Source of the DNA: Adiantum capillus-veneris
Lineage: Eukaryota > Streptophyta > Polypodiopsida > Polypodiales > Pteridaceae
Direction: 5' to 3'
DNA: 64,000 nucleotides
Assembly (NCBI GenBank): GCA_014529385.2
Contig: CM043962.1
Location: 45,451,598 to 45,515,597, forward strand
Shown here: positions 35,028-46,130 of the stretch, piece by piece
How the letters are laid out: every line of letters begins with the position of its first letter
Position numbering within the stretch: position 1 is the stretch's first letter
Made by a program: the position numbers and the translations under genes
The notes under the pieces: model-generated
Told to the model about the DNA's origin: nothing
The model's input: the letters and a program-made list of their open reading frames with translations, nothing else
Database searches by the model: none

Positions 35028-36476
35028 CTAGCCCACGACACACGTTCCCTCTACCAGGGACGATGCTTCCCCCTTGATGCAAAAAGCTCCCTCTGGAAAT
35101 TTCTGCTGCATATCTCTGGAGTCCTCCCAAAATGACACCATACAGGCTGCCTTGCCTAGCACAAGATCATTGAGACCCCCTTTCATGTCTCTTCTCATCT
35201 CTTCCTCCATCACCAAAGTCAAAACCCCTGTATACGCTTTCTCAATCAACTGAAAAAGATTTGATCCCATCAACCTTGCCTGCTCTTTCACATCTTCAAT
35301 CTTTCTATCATCAACAAATTCACATCGATCTATGAAATGGGCCACTTTGTCTGGTCTATGCTTTAGAGAGAGAACCACAAAAGCACGCTCTGCTTCTGCT
35401 CTGGTGCAACCTCTTGAAACACCCAAAATTCTGTGATGGTCAATGGTGTTGTAAATGTTCCACCGCTCGCGTACAGCAGCAAGTCGACTGTTAGCGCTAT
35501 CGATCAACCCTTGAAAATCTGTTTCCACTATGCTGGGCCTATGAGCCCGCATAGACTTGTCGTTCTGGAAACCAGATGCGTACAACGCTTTAAGTTGATC
35601 AAGGTTTTCCAAGCAATCGTCAAAACATCCGATGATCTCATATATTGTAGCACGGATATCTAGAGCCTCAGCACACATTGGATCCAAAGCCAAACAGCGG
35701 TTACAATCTGCTATAGCATCCACATATCGATTGGCCGCATGATATGCCATAGCCCTATACAAGCAGCATTCAGCAATAAAAGCCTGGGGTGTGCCCCTAC
35801 GCCCATCTATAATCTTGGAAAGATGCCTTGCAGCTTCTAAATAAATTCCTGCCTCGAGAGAAGCTAGAGCAGCTGCTCTCCTTCTGAGTAAGTACTTAAT
35901 GCTGTGCAGCAAATGGCTAACAACATCAGAATCTGGTCCAAACATGCTGTCCACAATAAAATCATCTTCACGCAGACTAGTACTCTGCTTTCGAATAGCT
36001 GCAGAGGCAGCACGTCTGCCATTTGACAATAAAACCATAGCATCTTGCATCATTCCAAGATGACAACATGCTTGACCTAATACAACATACCTCCATTGTT
36101 CTCTTTCTCCCTTTCTAGAGAATGTGACCCACAGCTTGCCCTTTGATGGAAACAAAGAAAAACAACGAACATTTGACACCACCTTGGTTTTGTATACAGC
36201 TGGGTGGCCCTCGAGTAGCTTAACTTTCTCTGTGTCAAAAGGAGGGCCTGAACCAAGAGCTTCAGTCTTCAAGCTGGGAATAAACTCATGTAAGAGGTTA
36301 GCCACATCTTGGAAGCGTCTTAAACAGAGAAGAGCCCTTGCCTTCAGCTCAATAGCTTTCTCAGACTGAGGAGAGAGTTTAAGGGCAGTGTCTAGGAGAT
36401 TTAAAGCACAATAAATGTCTGCTTGCTCGTTGCTTAACAGCAGCTTCTTGGCATGCCCAAGATGTCTTTCAACTAT
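35028..36476 (-). CDS. TPR and DnaJ-like domain protein, 3'-terminal exon (about 482 codons)
   Basis: The only likely host gene. The open frame runs without interruption to TAG at 35030-35028. Upstream it could extend to 36533, but those 19 codons are pyrimidine-rich on the coding strand and end in TTTTGCACAG just before ATAGTTGAAAGACAT, a textbook 3' splice site. I therefore start the exon at 36476. It begins with TPR-like helices (HLGHAKKLLLSNEQADIYCALNLLDTALKL, then KAIELKARALLCLRRFQDVANLL). Further TPR repeats include FIAECCLYRAMAYHAANRYVDAIADCNRCLALDP and AEALDIRATIYEIIGCFDDCLENL. A J-like domain (YNTIDHHRILGVSRGCTRAEAERAFVVLSLKHRPDK) follows. The HPD signature that stimulates Hsp70 reads RPD, so Hsp70 activation is doubtful. 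Plants have long TPR-J proteins of this layout, presumably co-chaperones. Upstream exons are not seen in the window. Confidence 0.85.
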   Translation of the reverse strand: MVERHLGHAKKLLLSNEQADIYCALNLLDTALKLSPQSEKAIELKARALLCLRRFQDVANLLHEFIPSLKTEALGSGPPFDTEKVKLLEGHPAVYKTKVVSNVRCFSLFPSKGKLWVTFSRKGEREQWRYVVLGQACCHLGMMQDAMVLLSNGRRAASAAIRKQSTSLREDDFIVDSMFGPDSDVVSHLLHSIKYLLRRRAAALASLEAGIYLEAARHLSKIIDGRRGTPQAFIAECCLYRAMAYHAANRYVDAIADCNRCLALDPMCAEALDIRATIYEIIGCFDDCLENLDQLKALYASGFQNDKSMRAHRPSIVETDFQGLIDSANSRLAAVRERWNIYNTIDHHRILGVSRGCTRAEAERAFVVLSLKHRPDKVAHFIDRCEFVDDRKIEDVKEQARLMGSNLFQLIEKAYTGVLTLVMEEEMRRDMKGGLNDLVLGKAACMVSFWEDSRDMQQKFPEGAFCIKGEASSLVEGTCVVG

Positions 36477-37876
36477 CTGTGCAAAACAAAAAAGGCAAAA
36501 ACAGCATCTTAAGGACTGCCACTTTGAGAGCAAAGGTAACTAATTCAGCATTCGGTTCAACCACACACGAGTTGAGTGGACTCGCACTTTTTCTCCCCTA
36601 CACCACCACAGATGGTTTGAAGAAGAAAACAGGATGAAATTTCCACACCATAAACTTTCCTTCCCTTAAACTTTAACAAATGCATTGATAAACTGATACG
36701 CCACAAGCAGGACTCTTTTACAATGTTTGGCCTGACACCATGGATATGCATGATCCCTCCAGAATATGTATGTTCATTAAGTCAGAAAGATCTGTTCATA
36801 AGAAGGGTCAGAAACAAGTAAAACACCCAACACATATATACCTCACTATGGAAGATGTTAGTATTTAATATCAATTACCAGATTTAACAATATCCCAAAC
36901 AAAACACATACACAAGTAAACAAGTAACTTCTCGGAATGAATCAAACAAAAAAAGGCAAAATACATGAAAACAGATAATTGGAATAAATTCGTCTATTTT
37001 TTTAGTAAAACTCAACTTCAAAGTCATCAACATCAAGTTCATCACGCGTGCAAATTCTTACAAACTCTTAAAGCAATTAAAGACACAAGTGTAAGAGTTC
37101 AATTCTTATCCGGTAGTGGCTCCAGTATCTGCCAGGAGCATATTAGGGAATGAGGGTTGTTTTGTGGTTGTGCCGGGGCGTATCTGAGGTAGACATACCT
37201 TTTCTCAGCGATACACTCCGCGGTGGTGCCCACCCGGTAGGCTGGCATGAGGCACGACCCCATTCCTAGGGTTTCCCGGGGTCAAATACTGGAGTATTCT
37301 GCAAATGTGCTACTAAAGATGTGTTCCAGGTCACTTTAAGCGAGTTTACATATTTATTAGCATTTTTATGCCATGTATCAAGATCGTGGGGTTTCAGGCT
37401 AGGTAGGGAAATTCTTGGAATTGCCTATGTACACACACACACACCCCCCCCCCCCCTCCCCTTTGTACTTTTTGGCATGTTGCTCAGTGCAAAGTTCCAG
37501 GCTCTAGCGTTTGGGCACACTCTCTCTCTAGTGTTTTCCTCTTTCTAGTGTTTTTGTGTTTGCAGCCTCTCCCTCTCTATAGCGTTTTTCTATCATCAAC
37601 GATCCGTCTCTTTTTTTGGCGTTTTCTGCCTGCGATCTCACTTCCTCTCTCTAGTGCTCCCTCTCCCCACCGTGTAGACACCCTACACGTGCCATGTTTG
37701 CCTACAGGTGGTTGACGTGCTCGTACGGTGGTCGGTTCGCGCTAGGAGCTTGTGTACAAGGAGATCTATCACGCAATAGATCTGAAATCCGTTGGATGCC
37801 CGATCTTGAGAGGAGGTTTGCTCATGGTTGCAGACGAGATTATCACCCAAATAACATATAGTGAAGAAAGTCAATC
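36477..37876. other. Intron or flank of the TPR/DnaJ-like gene, nothing recognised
   Basis: A probable splice acceptor lies at 36478-36477 (-). No upstream exon of the gene is recognisable. A C tract lies at 37443-37456. Segment 37490-37680 has CTCTCTCTAG-type pyrimidine words with repeated GCGTTTT, resembling LTR leader sequence elsewhere in the window. Segment 37680-37876 has no supported coding content. Confidence 0.4.
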
Positions 37877-38087
37877 CTAAATCAACTTCGCATCCTTCAT
37901 CAATCGAATGTGACTTATGATTGATGTACTGTTGAGGATTATAAAAAACCGGATTCTAGCATCGACACGCTCCCATAACTTCGCTCCCGCGGGATCCTTT
38001 GGCTTTTGAAAGTTGCTCATAACAAAGCCTCCAGGCTCGTAAGAGTCGAAGACGGCCATCATGGTCGCTTTCCAAATGGCATAGGGT
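37877..38087 (-). pseudogene. Copia gag N-terminal fragment
   Basis: The minus strand reads VTLSPYAIWKATMMAVFDSYE, then AKLWERVDARIRFFIILN and RLMKDAKLI. This is the conserved copia gag pattern (YxxWxxxMxxxLxxxxLWxxI ... W...D..A...I..S). It ends abruptly at both sides and abuts a plus-strand LINE piece at about 38088. Confidence 0.6.
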
Positions 38088-38396
38088 GACAGAGTGACAG
38101 GCGCTTTCTTTGAGGCAGTGGGACCCCGGCATACGCATGCCAAGATCAACCATTTGAGGAGTCTCGATGGGTCAGTTGCTTCAGAGCCAGAGGACATGCG
38201 TGCAGTTGCTACTGACTTTTACTGTGATCTACTGTCTGCAGAGCCTCAGTCAAAGCGTCAGGATGCATGCAGAGAGCAGGTGTGGGCACTATAACCGGCC
38301 TATACAACGTAGAGGGCGGTACTATTTCAATTACCTGTTAACTTTACACAGAGCACTGAGAAGGGAAGAGAACACAGTTGCGTCCAGCGACTAGAA
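38088..38396 (+). pseudogene. LINE ORF2 linker fragment
   Basis: RVTGAFFEAVGPRHTHAKIN, then SVASEPEDMRAVATDFYCDLL and CREQVWAL. The same part of ORF2 is seen decayed at 3480-3660 (-). It was cut off at 38396 by the Gypsy-E LTR. Confidence 0.8.
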
Positions 38397-39833
38397 TGTC
38401 ACTGTGCACACGAGACCGACACCCTGTAGGCCCCAAAGATTGGCGCCCCTTTCGGTATTTCTTTATTCAAATTAAGGTAGACGATCCGACCACTTAGCAC
38501 AAGCTTTCACAAAGCTGTCCAAACCTGGCGAGGGCTGAAAACGCAGGTTTTCGACCGGATTTCGACAACATAACGGCGCAAAAACCCCTGTAGGTCAAAA
38601 ACACCTGTCTAGGACGGATTCCCTCGATATCTGGAAGCTTTCTGGTGAGCTGTCACAGAAATTCAGCGGGCTGTAATTCTCTGTTTTTCACTGCCGGGAG
38701 CCCAAAAGCCTGTACACGCACCCCAAGGCTCTCATGAGGCTCCCCCGATGTTCCCTTGCAGTTTAGGTGCGAAACCCTAAACCTGCAAAAAAACACAGCA
38801 GGCTGTAATTCCCTGTTTCGGATCGTTTTTAGCGGAGCGAACACGCCTACGCGTGTCCCAAGGGCTCCCGCACGCAATGGGACAATTCCCCTGTGAATCG
38901 GACGAGTTTTCACGCGAGAAAACTCTCCAAACTCGCAATCTTTCGTGATGGAACTGTGCGTACTTGTGGGGGATTAGCAATTAGCTAATCCGGTTCCTAT
39001 TCAGAAGGCTCTTGCCTTGGCAAACGCGCATAAACCCCCAAAACTGTACATAGGTCAAATGAGAAGCCCACTAGTGGGGCATAACATACTGTACGTAGGG
39101 GAGAAAGAGAGCAGTATGTAGCGTGCGGGGCATCACTCCCGTCACCATACTGTGCATAGAGGGCAAGGTAAGCATTCCATAGCTTCTGTACCTGCTATAA
39201 TCCACCTGAGGCTGAAAATGGCGCCCCCTTTGTTGATATGCAGCTCGTTTTTGCCTCCCAGAGTGGCAGAATCGCTCACAGGCTGACACGTCGCCCAGTT
39301 TTCGAGTTTGGGCTTTCCCTGCTAAAAATATCTCAACTGGTGCGTCAATTGACTTGGCAGTAGAGCAACAGAATGTTCCCCTTGTCATTCCATAGCTAAG
39401 TATGCGAACACATTTTCCGGTCAAAAATAGCAATTCCCTAAATTTTAGGAGATGCTTCCATGGCGTTCCTATCAGTCTCCTGACCATCATTGAAGACTAC
39501 CATTTGACCAACATCTACAATGTGGGTTAATTTACTGGCCCTTTCAACTTATAAAGTTGCAGTGACTTGACGAGTGGCCCAAATTCCAGTTTGGCGCACA
39601 CGAGCTTCCATACTCATCAGAATTCAGTGCTAAACTGGCCCGGGCAGTCCCTGTCTGATCGACCTAGATCCCCGATGTGAGAAACCCATTTGGCTGCAGC
39701 TGTTTCACACTGGCCATGCAATGTCCACTTGCACCTTTTCAAGGGTTTTGGGACAAACAAGTAAAAATAAAATAAATATATCTAATACTTATTTACGGAA
39801 GGCAACAGGAAAAATACACCTCCTGGTGACACA
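38397..39833 (-). repeat. Gypsy-E 3' LTR (about 1.44 kb)
   Basis: The minus-strand LTR starts TGTGTCACCAGGAGG at 39833 after the purine tract, and ends at TGTCACTGTGCACACG on the plus strand at 38397, where LINE sequence stops. Near its 3' end lies GGCCCCAAAGATTGGCGCCC, shared with the LTRs of family X. The left limit rests on the LINE boundary, because no 5' LTR remains. Confidence 0.65.
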
Positions 39834-40191
39834 CCCCACCCTTGAAATACTGCAAGCGACCTCGCTTGCATGCCAATAATACATGCAGATATCTCCTGAT
39901 ATCACATATATTCTATGATAGGAATCCAAGATATACATGCTTCCGGAAATGTAGCGTTGGACGATTAAACAATCCCACCAACCTGGCTACAACACATATA
40001 TCAAGCATAGAAGTCTTCTAGTGTACTCTTGAGCACAAACTTCTCTAGCTAAATTCTGTATGGAAAGAGTAGATACAATTGCTTAACTACTCTCTTGAGC
40101 ATCATGAACCATGCTCTTGCCTTGCTCCAAAAAGGTTGCATCAAGTCACTCTTGGTTCCATTTGAAAGGCTTCAAGATACAATTGCAATAG

Positions 40192-40569
40192 CTATTCAGA
40201 CTCTTCCATCCATTTGGCATCTAATGATGGATAGTTCTTGAACTTCACTAAATAGCGTCTTGCAACCTTTCCTCTAACCTTTCTTTCTTTATGTGCCAAT
40301 ATCTGTTCAGGAACAAGGATTTCATCCAATTCTTCCACTTCGGGTTGTTCCTCATCAAGCATATTCTCTGGCACATCACCAACAAAGGGCCTTAGAAGGC
40401 TGACATGAAAAGCATTATGTATTTTCCAACCTTCTGGTAGCTTTAACCTGTAAGCTACATCGCTGATCTTTTCTGAAATCTGAAAAGGACCATAATATCG
40501 CATACTGAGCTTAGGAAACAAGCGTTCCTTGCCTTTCCTTTTCCTTAACCTGGCCTTTTCAAAGCGCAA
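40192..40569 (-). pseudogene. Gypsy-E integrase C-terminus with chromodomain-like end
   Basis: LFPKLSMRYYGPFQISEKISDVAYRL, then HNAFHVSLLRPFVGD, then EILVPEQILAHKERKVRGK and RRYLVKFKNYPSLDAKWMEESE and a stop at 40192. The ending YLVKFKNYP..AKWM is the core of a chromodomain, which in this class of elements tethers integration to particular chromatin. It was once continuous with the pol frame at 40662-42461. The separation is due to the 29-bp duplication and at least one stop near 40575. Confidence 0.85.
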
Positions 40570-42461
40570 AAGTACTCAATCACCAAGTGAAAATACAAGT
40601 TCACAACGGTGACGATCAGCAGCTTTCTTTTGCTTAGCCTAAGTCTTCTCAAGAGCAATCTTTATCTTCCTGTATGTTTCATCCATATCTTGCACATACT
40701 TGTCTGCCTCAAATATCTTGTCCTTAGTCTGCAAAATGGGCGGGACTTTCTTTCCTCCTGCAAAATGGGCGGGACTTTCTTTCCTCCTTCCACTATCTCA
40801 AATGGTGCCTTACCTGTTGACGTATGCACAGTGTTATTGTAAGCATATTCAACCAATGGGAGATGGTGTTCCCAAGTTGCCTTGTGCTCTGAGACATAAC
40901 ATTTGAGCAGGTCCAAGACAGTAGAATTTGCCTCTTCTGACTGTCCATCAGTTTGCAGATGAAACGAAGAAGAGAACTTGAGCGGAGTGCCCATGTTCTC
41001 AAACAATGCCTTCCAGAAAAGACTCGTCATACGTGGATCCCTGTCACTGACAATTGACTGAGGCATCCCATGATATTTAAAGATATTGCTCATGAATATC
41101 TTGACCATGTGTTCTGGCTTTATCTTCTTCCTAACAGGAATGAAATGGGCCTGCTTACTGAACCTACAAATGATAGTCCAAATCCCATCATTTCTTGTTT
41201 GCGTCCTTGGAAGATCAAAGATAAAGTCCATTGCTATACTTTCCCATGGCCTATCAGGGATCGGCAATGGCTGCAACAATCCCGGTTGCTTTTGTCTGTC
41301 AAATTTGACTTTTTGGCATACTAAGCATGATCTTACAAATGTGTCAACATCTTGACGCAAAGCTGGCCAATAGAAGAATGCCTCAACCCCTTTCACTGTC
41401 GCATCAATTCCACGATGCCCAGCATAAGGTGGAGCATGACTTTCCATCAAAATCTTTGGCCGTAACTGTTTAGTAACGCATAACGTTCCATGCATCATGA
41501 GAAAGTCATTCTTAAGCATATAGTGCTCATGATGTTGCCCATCAACAAGCTGGTCATAGATCCTTGCAAAATCTGAATCTTCAGCATATTGTGTCTTCAT
41601 TTCGTCTAGTTCACAATGGTACGGAATTGACACTGCTGAAATTTGGGGCTTTCGTGACAACGCATCAACCACCACGTTCTTTTTCCCTTGCACATGCACA
41701 ATCTGAAAATGGAACATTGACAAGATGTTTGCCCATCGCATGTGCTTCTCAGACAACTTCGTCTGTGTAAGAAAATATCGCAAGGTTTGATGATCCGTTT
41801 GGACAACAAAATCAGCCCCTAGCAAATAGTGTTTCCAACTAGTGAGAGCATGAATTACTGCCAGCAATTCTTTCTCATAGACTTGCAAGTTCCTTTCAGT
41901 CTTCAAAAGAATTCTGCTCTCATATGCGACTACTCGGCCATTCTGCATTAAAACTGCACCAAGACTATGGCCACACGCATCACATTGAACCACAAAAGGT
42001 TTAGAAAGATCTGGCAAAATAATTACCGGATCTGAAGTCAGCTTCTCTTTCAAGTGTTTGAACGCTAAAATTTCCTTGGCTGTCCACTTGAAAGTAACTC
42101 CTTTTCCTTGCAGTGCATGGAGTGGAGAAGCAATCTCAGCAAAATTTCGGATGAACCTCCTGTAGTAGGAACATAAGCCTAGAAAGCTTCGAATGTCATG
42201 TACGGACTTCAAGTCTGGCCATGACCTAATTGCTTCCACTTTAGCGGGATCCATGCGTACCCCATCCTTTGAAACAATGTGCCCAAGGAAGTGAATCTCT
42301 TGCAAAAAGAATTCACTCTTCTTCGCATTAATGAGTAGCCTGTTCTTACGTAACTCATTGAAAACTGCAGTCAAGTGATCCCTATGCTCCTCTTCAGACT
42401 TTGAGTAGACAATCATGTCATCAAAGAAGGTACCCACGAAGTTTCTATGTGGTCTAAAAAT
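40570..42461 (-). pseudogene. Gypsy-E RT (C-half), RNase H and integrase
   Basis: A 600-codon frame (42464-40662) minus its first codon or two. It starts inside RT at RPHRNFVGTFFDDMIVYSKS (catalytic box FFDD). RT thumb (YYRRFIRNFAEIASPLHAL) follows, then RNase H (FVVQCDACGHSLGAVLMQ, VYEKELLAVIHAL, HQTLRYFLTQ). The integrase zinc finger (H..H near SHAPPYAGHRGIDATVK, CLVCQKVK) is followed by the core with the DDE residues in MDFIFDLP, SDRDPRM and TDGQSEEAN. It is intact across this length, which marks Gypsy-E as relatively young. The frame fails at the 40729-40786 duplication. Confidence 0.92.
40729..40786. repeat. 29-bp tandem duplication that shifts the Gypsy-E frame
   Basis: Two perfect copies of a unit beginning CTGCAAAATGGGCGGG (40729-40757 and 40758-40786). 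The length is not a multiple of three, so it ends the long pol frame. Confidence 0.95.
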
Positions 42462-42689
42462 CATAGTTACCCGGAACGCGGAACGGGAACAGCAACAGGA
42501 TCCCCGCGGAACGGGGGAACGGCTAGGGTCCGAAACGGGAACGTCGCGGAACGGGAGGTATAAAAAACACCCAAATAGTGCAATTTTTAGCTCCTTGTGT
42601 TTAAATACAAGGAGTATTAGAGTGCTTTGACTCTAATACTCACAAAAAACTCGTTTTGAAGACCATTCAACCTTGCTATGACTAGATGA

Positions 42690-42734
<45 letters not shown>

Positions 42735-43148
42735 TTTGAGAGAGTGGGAGGGAGAGGAAGAGAGCTTGAAGGCTTGAAGCCTTGAGCCTTGAGAGGGAGA
42801 GATCTTGAGAGTGAGACGGAGAGCTTGAGCCTTGAGGATTAGCTTGTGAAGAGAAAGGGGAAGGGGGGTGCATTTTATGAGTCCTTGAGGCCTTGCACAC
42901 TTTCAGAAGAAGCCCAAACATTTACTTCAATTTTTTCAATTTTTGCCAAATTTGTTTGTAGCCGTTGGCCGTTCCAGGGGCATTCCGGAACGGTCCAGGG
43001 GCGTTTCGGAACGTTCTAGAACGTCCGTTCCGGTTTGCATTGGCCACCCGGAATGTCAGACATTCCGAGACGTTCCGGAACGTTCGGGAAGAGAACTGCC
43101 CCCCGGAACGCCGGAACGCGGGCTAGGGGGCGTTCCCCGGTAACTATG
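42462..43148. mobile_element. MITE-2, 687 bp, hAT-like, in Gypsy-E RT
   Basis: Perfect 10-bp terminal inverted repeat CATAGTTACC/GGTAACTATG, extending imperfectly through CGGAACG. It is flanked by an exact 8-bp target duplication CTAAAAAT (42454-42461 and 43149-43156). Removing it restores continuous Gypsy-E RT sequence with one CTAAAAAT. Both ends are dense in GGAACG/CGTTCC words, including palindromic GGAACGTTCC-like sites (42475-42560 and 42970-43140). The centre has a GA tract (42694-42727). No transposase is encoded. An 8-bp duplication is typical of hAT elements. Confidence 0.9.
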
Positions 43149-43156
43149 CTAAAAAT

Positions 43157-43376
43157 TTTGTCCATCATTCTATTAAATGTGGCAGGAGCATTTGTGAGAC
43201 CAAATGGCATGACAAGAAACTCATAGAGACCAAATGTTGTCCTGAACGCAGTCTTATGGACATCTTCTGGTCTAATGCGTATCTGATGATACCCGCTCTT
43301 TAGGTCTATTCTTGTAAACAATGACGCTCCCTCAAGCCGATCAAGAATGTCATCTATCCTCGGTATGGGGAACCCG
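43157..43376 (-). pseudogene. Gypsy-E RT middle segment
   Basis: Between the two insertions: [14 protein letters not shown]-type sequence, then [46 protein letters not shown] and MMDKIF. It is the RT palm, collinear with 48678-49231 upstream and 42461 downstream. Confidence 0.9.
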
Positions 43377-43381
43377 TTCTT

Positions 43382-43661
43382 TGTTAGGGAATAAAGGCCT
43401 AAGTGCCTTGTATTTACTAACTTATAAGTTAAAAGACTTATAAGTGAGGGGGCCCAAGTGTGAATGGCCCCCTAGTCACTTACTCATATACTCAAAGGTG
43501 AAGCCCAAAATAAAACATAGCGTGGCTTTTCCCAAATATTCAACGAGCTCTCTCTCTCTCTCACGTTTTCTCTGCGTGTGCTCTTTCTGCGCCAATCTCC
43601 TCTTCTCCTTCTCTCTCATTGCATATAACAGCAAGTGGGCTCTCTCTCCTACTCCCCCACA
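43382..43661 (+). repeat. Copia-E 5' LTR
   Basis: 280 bp. Contains ACTTATAAG twice (a TATA candidate and short inverted repeat) and a CT tract. Starts TG, ends CA. Confidence 0.97.
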
Positions 43662-43663
43662 CG

Positions 43664-43675
43664 TGGTATCAGAGC
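43664..43675 (+). promoter_or_regulatory. Primer binding site, Copia-E
   Basis: TGGTATCAGAGC, complementary to the initiator-Met tRNA 3' end. Confidence 0.92.
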
Positions 43676-44216
43676 TTTAGGGTTTCCAAGAGAGCCTTTT
43701 TTCGCAACACAGATCAGAATTCTGTTCTTGCTCGCTGCGGGAAGGATATTCAACCGTTTTCGATCAACTCTGTCGCGAAGGGATCCTCTCACCGTGTAGA
43801 ATCGACCTCCGGTGACAGTTTCCCCAAAATTAGGGTTTCAAAAACTGGCGAACAACAGCCTATTTCTGCTGGAATTGACCAATTTCGGGGTCAATTTGAT
43901 GCAATTTCATTAGGGCAAGTCTCACAGGTCAATCTTACAGGTGTTTCCACCAACGAGGTTCTGAAAATTCAGCAAAACAGGTGTTTACAGGTCTGATTTT
44001 TGCCCTAAAACAGGGAATTTCAGCAAGCAAATGATGTATATACCTTGTGGAAACCTTTGGTAAGGGTTTGGCAGTGAATGTACGCCGTTTTGGGGTGATT
44101 TCGCGTGAAATTTGCTCGCTGTTTTTCTGTAACAGCAAGCTGTTTTTGCCCGATTGCGCACATTTGGGCGTGTTTAGGTCGGCAAAACAGGGTTTCAGTG
44201 TTTGCAATCACTCAGA

Positions 44217-46130
44217 ATGGCTTCTAGCAGTGAAAGTGGCAATTTGTTGCACATTCGCAAGCTTGAAGGTGCCCATAACTTTGCTATATGGAAGAAGCAA
44301 TGTTATAATGTGATGTTGCAGAAGAAACAGGCGAAACCTATTAAGTTACAGGGTGTGAAACCGGTTGATATGGAGGTTGAAGAATGGGAAGAAGTGGACG
44401 AGTTGGCTCGCTCCACGATCATGCTTTCGGTGTCTGACAATTTACTCTTCAATGTAGAGAATGAGCAGACAGCATGGGGCATGTGGAAGCGTTTAGACGA
44501 GTTGTATGCACAGCAGAGTGCTGCCAGTAAAGTGTATTGGCTTAAGAAGCTTATGGATCTCCGCATGAAGGAGGGCACGCACATGTCAGTGCACCTCAAT
44601 GAATTCAATTCTATTTTCAGCCAGCTGACAGAGCTGAAATTCACGATTGATGAGGAGTTCAAAGCTACTTTTCTGCTATGCACATTGCCCGAGAGTTGGG
44701 ATGTATTCCGGACAGCTCTTAGTAACTCAAGTGCGTCACTTAAGTATGCAGATGTAGAGAGTTCTCTCTTGATGGAAGAGATGAACAGGAAGAACACCAC
44801 AGGTGGGTCTTCTAATGCATTGCACTTGAGAGGCAGGTCTCAACAGAGGGAGAAATCTGACAGTAAGGACAGGGCACGCAGCAAATCTCGTAGGAAAGAT
44901 GTTGTGTGTCATCATTGTGGAAAGAAAGGGCATTATAAACGGGAATGCTATGAGTGGAAGAAAGAGAAGAACAAGGGTGCTGAAACTGATGCAAAGGACA
45001 AGGGAAATGCCAAGAAGAGCACTGTGTTGATTGAGGAAATCAATGTTGCTAGTAGTTGTGACAGTGACAGCAGCACTGATGTACTCAATGCCTCTTCTGT
45101 GGATGCACATACCCTTGCTATGGGTTCTGATATGGACATGCATACTTGGATTCTTGATTCAGGTGCCTCCTTTCATGTAACACCTCATAGGGATTGGTTT
45201 ACACAGTACTCAGGTGAGGTGCAGGGCACTGTTTATTTGGGAGACAACTATGCATGTGACATTGCAGGTATTGGCAGTGTCCAATTTTCCTTTGCTGATG
45301 GTATGACTTTTGTTTTGCACAAAGTGCGTCATGTGCCACAGCTCAAGAAGAGTTTGATTAGTACAGGGCAGCTAGATGATGCAGGCTATCACACCACTTT
45401 TGGTGATAGCAAGTGGAAAATTTGTAAAGGGGCCCGGATTGTAGCCAAGGGTTGTAAATCGGACACTTTGTATCCTTTGCATGTATCTAGTGTGCGTGAC
45501 CATGTTGTCGCCGTAACCGAGCAGCCAAGTGTTTCTTTGTGGCATGGCCGGTTGGGACACATGAGTAAAAGAGGAATGGAAACTCTGTCTCGCTGTGGTT
45601 ATTTGCCGTGTTTGAGGTATGCTGATTTTTCTCATTGTGAGCACTGTATTTATGGTAAGCACAGTCAAACACCGCACAAAAGGTCACTTTCTTTGAAGTC
45701 TGACAGGTTAGACTTAGTGCATTCCGATGTATGTGAAATGCCACAGTTGTCCTTAGGGGGAAAGAAATATTTTGTCTCGTTTATCGATGATGCTACACGT
45801 AAGGTGTGGGTGTATCCAATACGTGCTAAAAGCGATGTTTTGGATACTTTCAAGAAGTTTCTTGCGTTTGTTGAGAATCAAACTGACAAGAAGCTTAGGT
45901 CTTTGCGCTTAGACAATGGGGGGGAGTATGTATCAAAAGCATTCATTGACTTTTGTGCTACTAAAGGTATTAAAAGAGAGCTCACGGCTCCTTTTAATCC
46001 CTCTCAGAATGGAGTTGCAGAGAGGTTGAACCGGACTATCCAAGAGAAAGTTCGGAGTATGCTGTCACATGCTGCATTACCTCATGGTTTTTTGGGCAGA
46101 AGCTGTGCAAACAGCTATTCACTTGATTAA
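44217..46130 (+). CDS. Copia-E gag, protease and integrase (first part of the polyprotein)
   Basis: Start chosen at MASSSESGNLLHIRKL (44217). An in-frame ATG five codons earlier is also possible. Order by residue: gag capsid region (about 10-215; FAIWKKQCYNVML, MWKRLDELY, LRMKEG); a CCHC zinc knuckle CHHCGKKGHYKREC (about 231-244) that binds RNA; aspartic protease with DSGASFHVTP (about 313-322); integrase zinc region (HGRLGHMSKRGMETL ... CEHCIYGK, about 442-482); and the catalytic core (LDLVHSDVCEMP, FIDDATRKVWVY, LRLDNGGEYVSKAF, NPSQNGVAERLNRT). The frame leaves the true reading near 46090, where a T run has an odd length. The last dozen codons (GRSCANSYSLD) are therefore out of frame. Everything before is intact. 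Confidence 0.93.
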   Translation: MASSSESGNLLHIRKLEGAHNFAIWKKQCYNVMLQKKQAKPIKLQGVKPVDMEVEEWEEVDELARSTIMLSVSDNLLFNVENEQTAWGMWKRLDELYAQQSAASKVYWLKKLMDLRMKEGTHMSVHLNEFNSIFSQLTELKFTIDEEFKATFLLCTLPESWDVFRTALSNSSASLKYADVESSLLMEEMNRKNTTGGSSNALHLRGRSQQREKSDSKDRARSKSRRKDVVCHHCGKKGHYKRECYEWKKEKNKGAETDAKDKGNAKKSTVLIEEINVASSCDSDSSTDVLNASSVDAHTLAMGSDMDMHTWILDSGASFHVTPHRDWFTQYSGEVQGTVYLGDNYACDIAGIGSVQFSFADGMTFVLHKVRHVPQLKKSLISTGQLDDAGYHTTFGDSKWKICKGARIVAKGCKSDTLYPLHVSSVRDHVVAVTEQPSVSLWHGRLGHMSKRGMETLSRCGYLPCLRYADFSHCEHCIYGKHSQTPHKRSLSLKSDRLDLVHSDVCEMPQLSLGGKKYFVSFIDDATRKVWVYPIRAKSDVLDTFKKFLAFVENQTDKKLRSLRLDNGGEYVSKAFIDFCATKGIKRELTAPFNPSQNGVAERLNRTIQEKVRSMLSHAALPHGFLGRSCANSYSLD

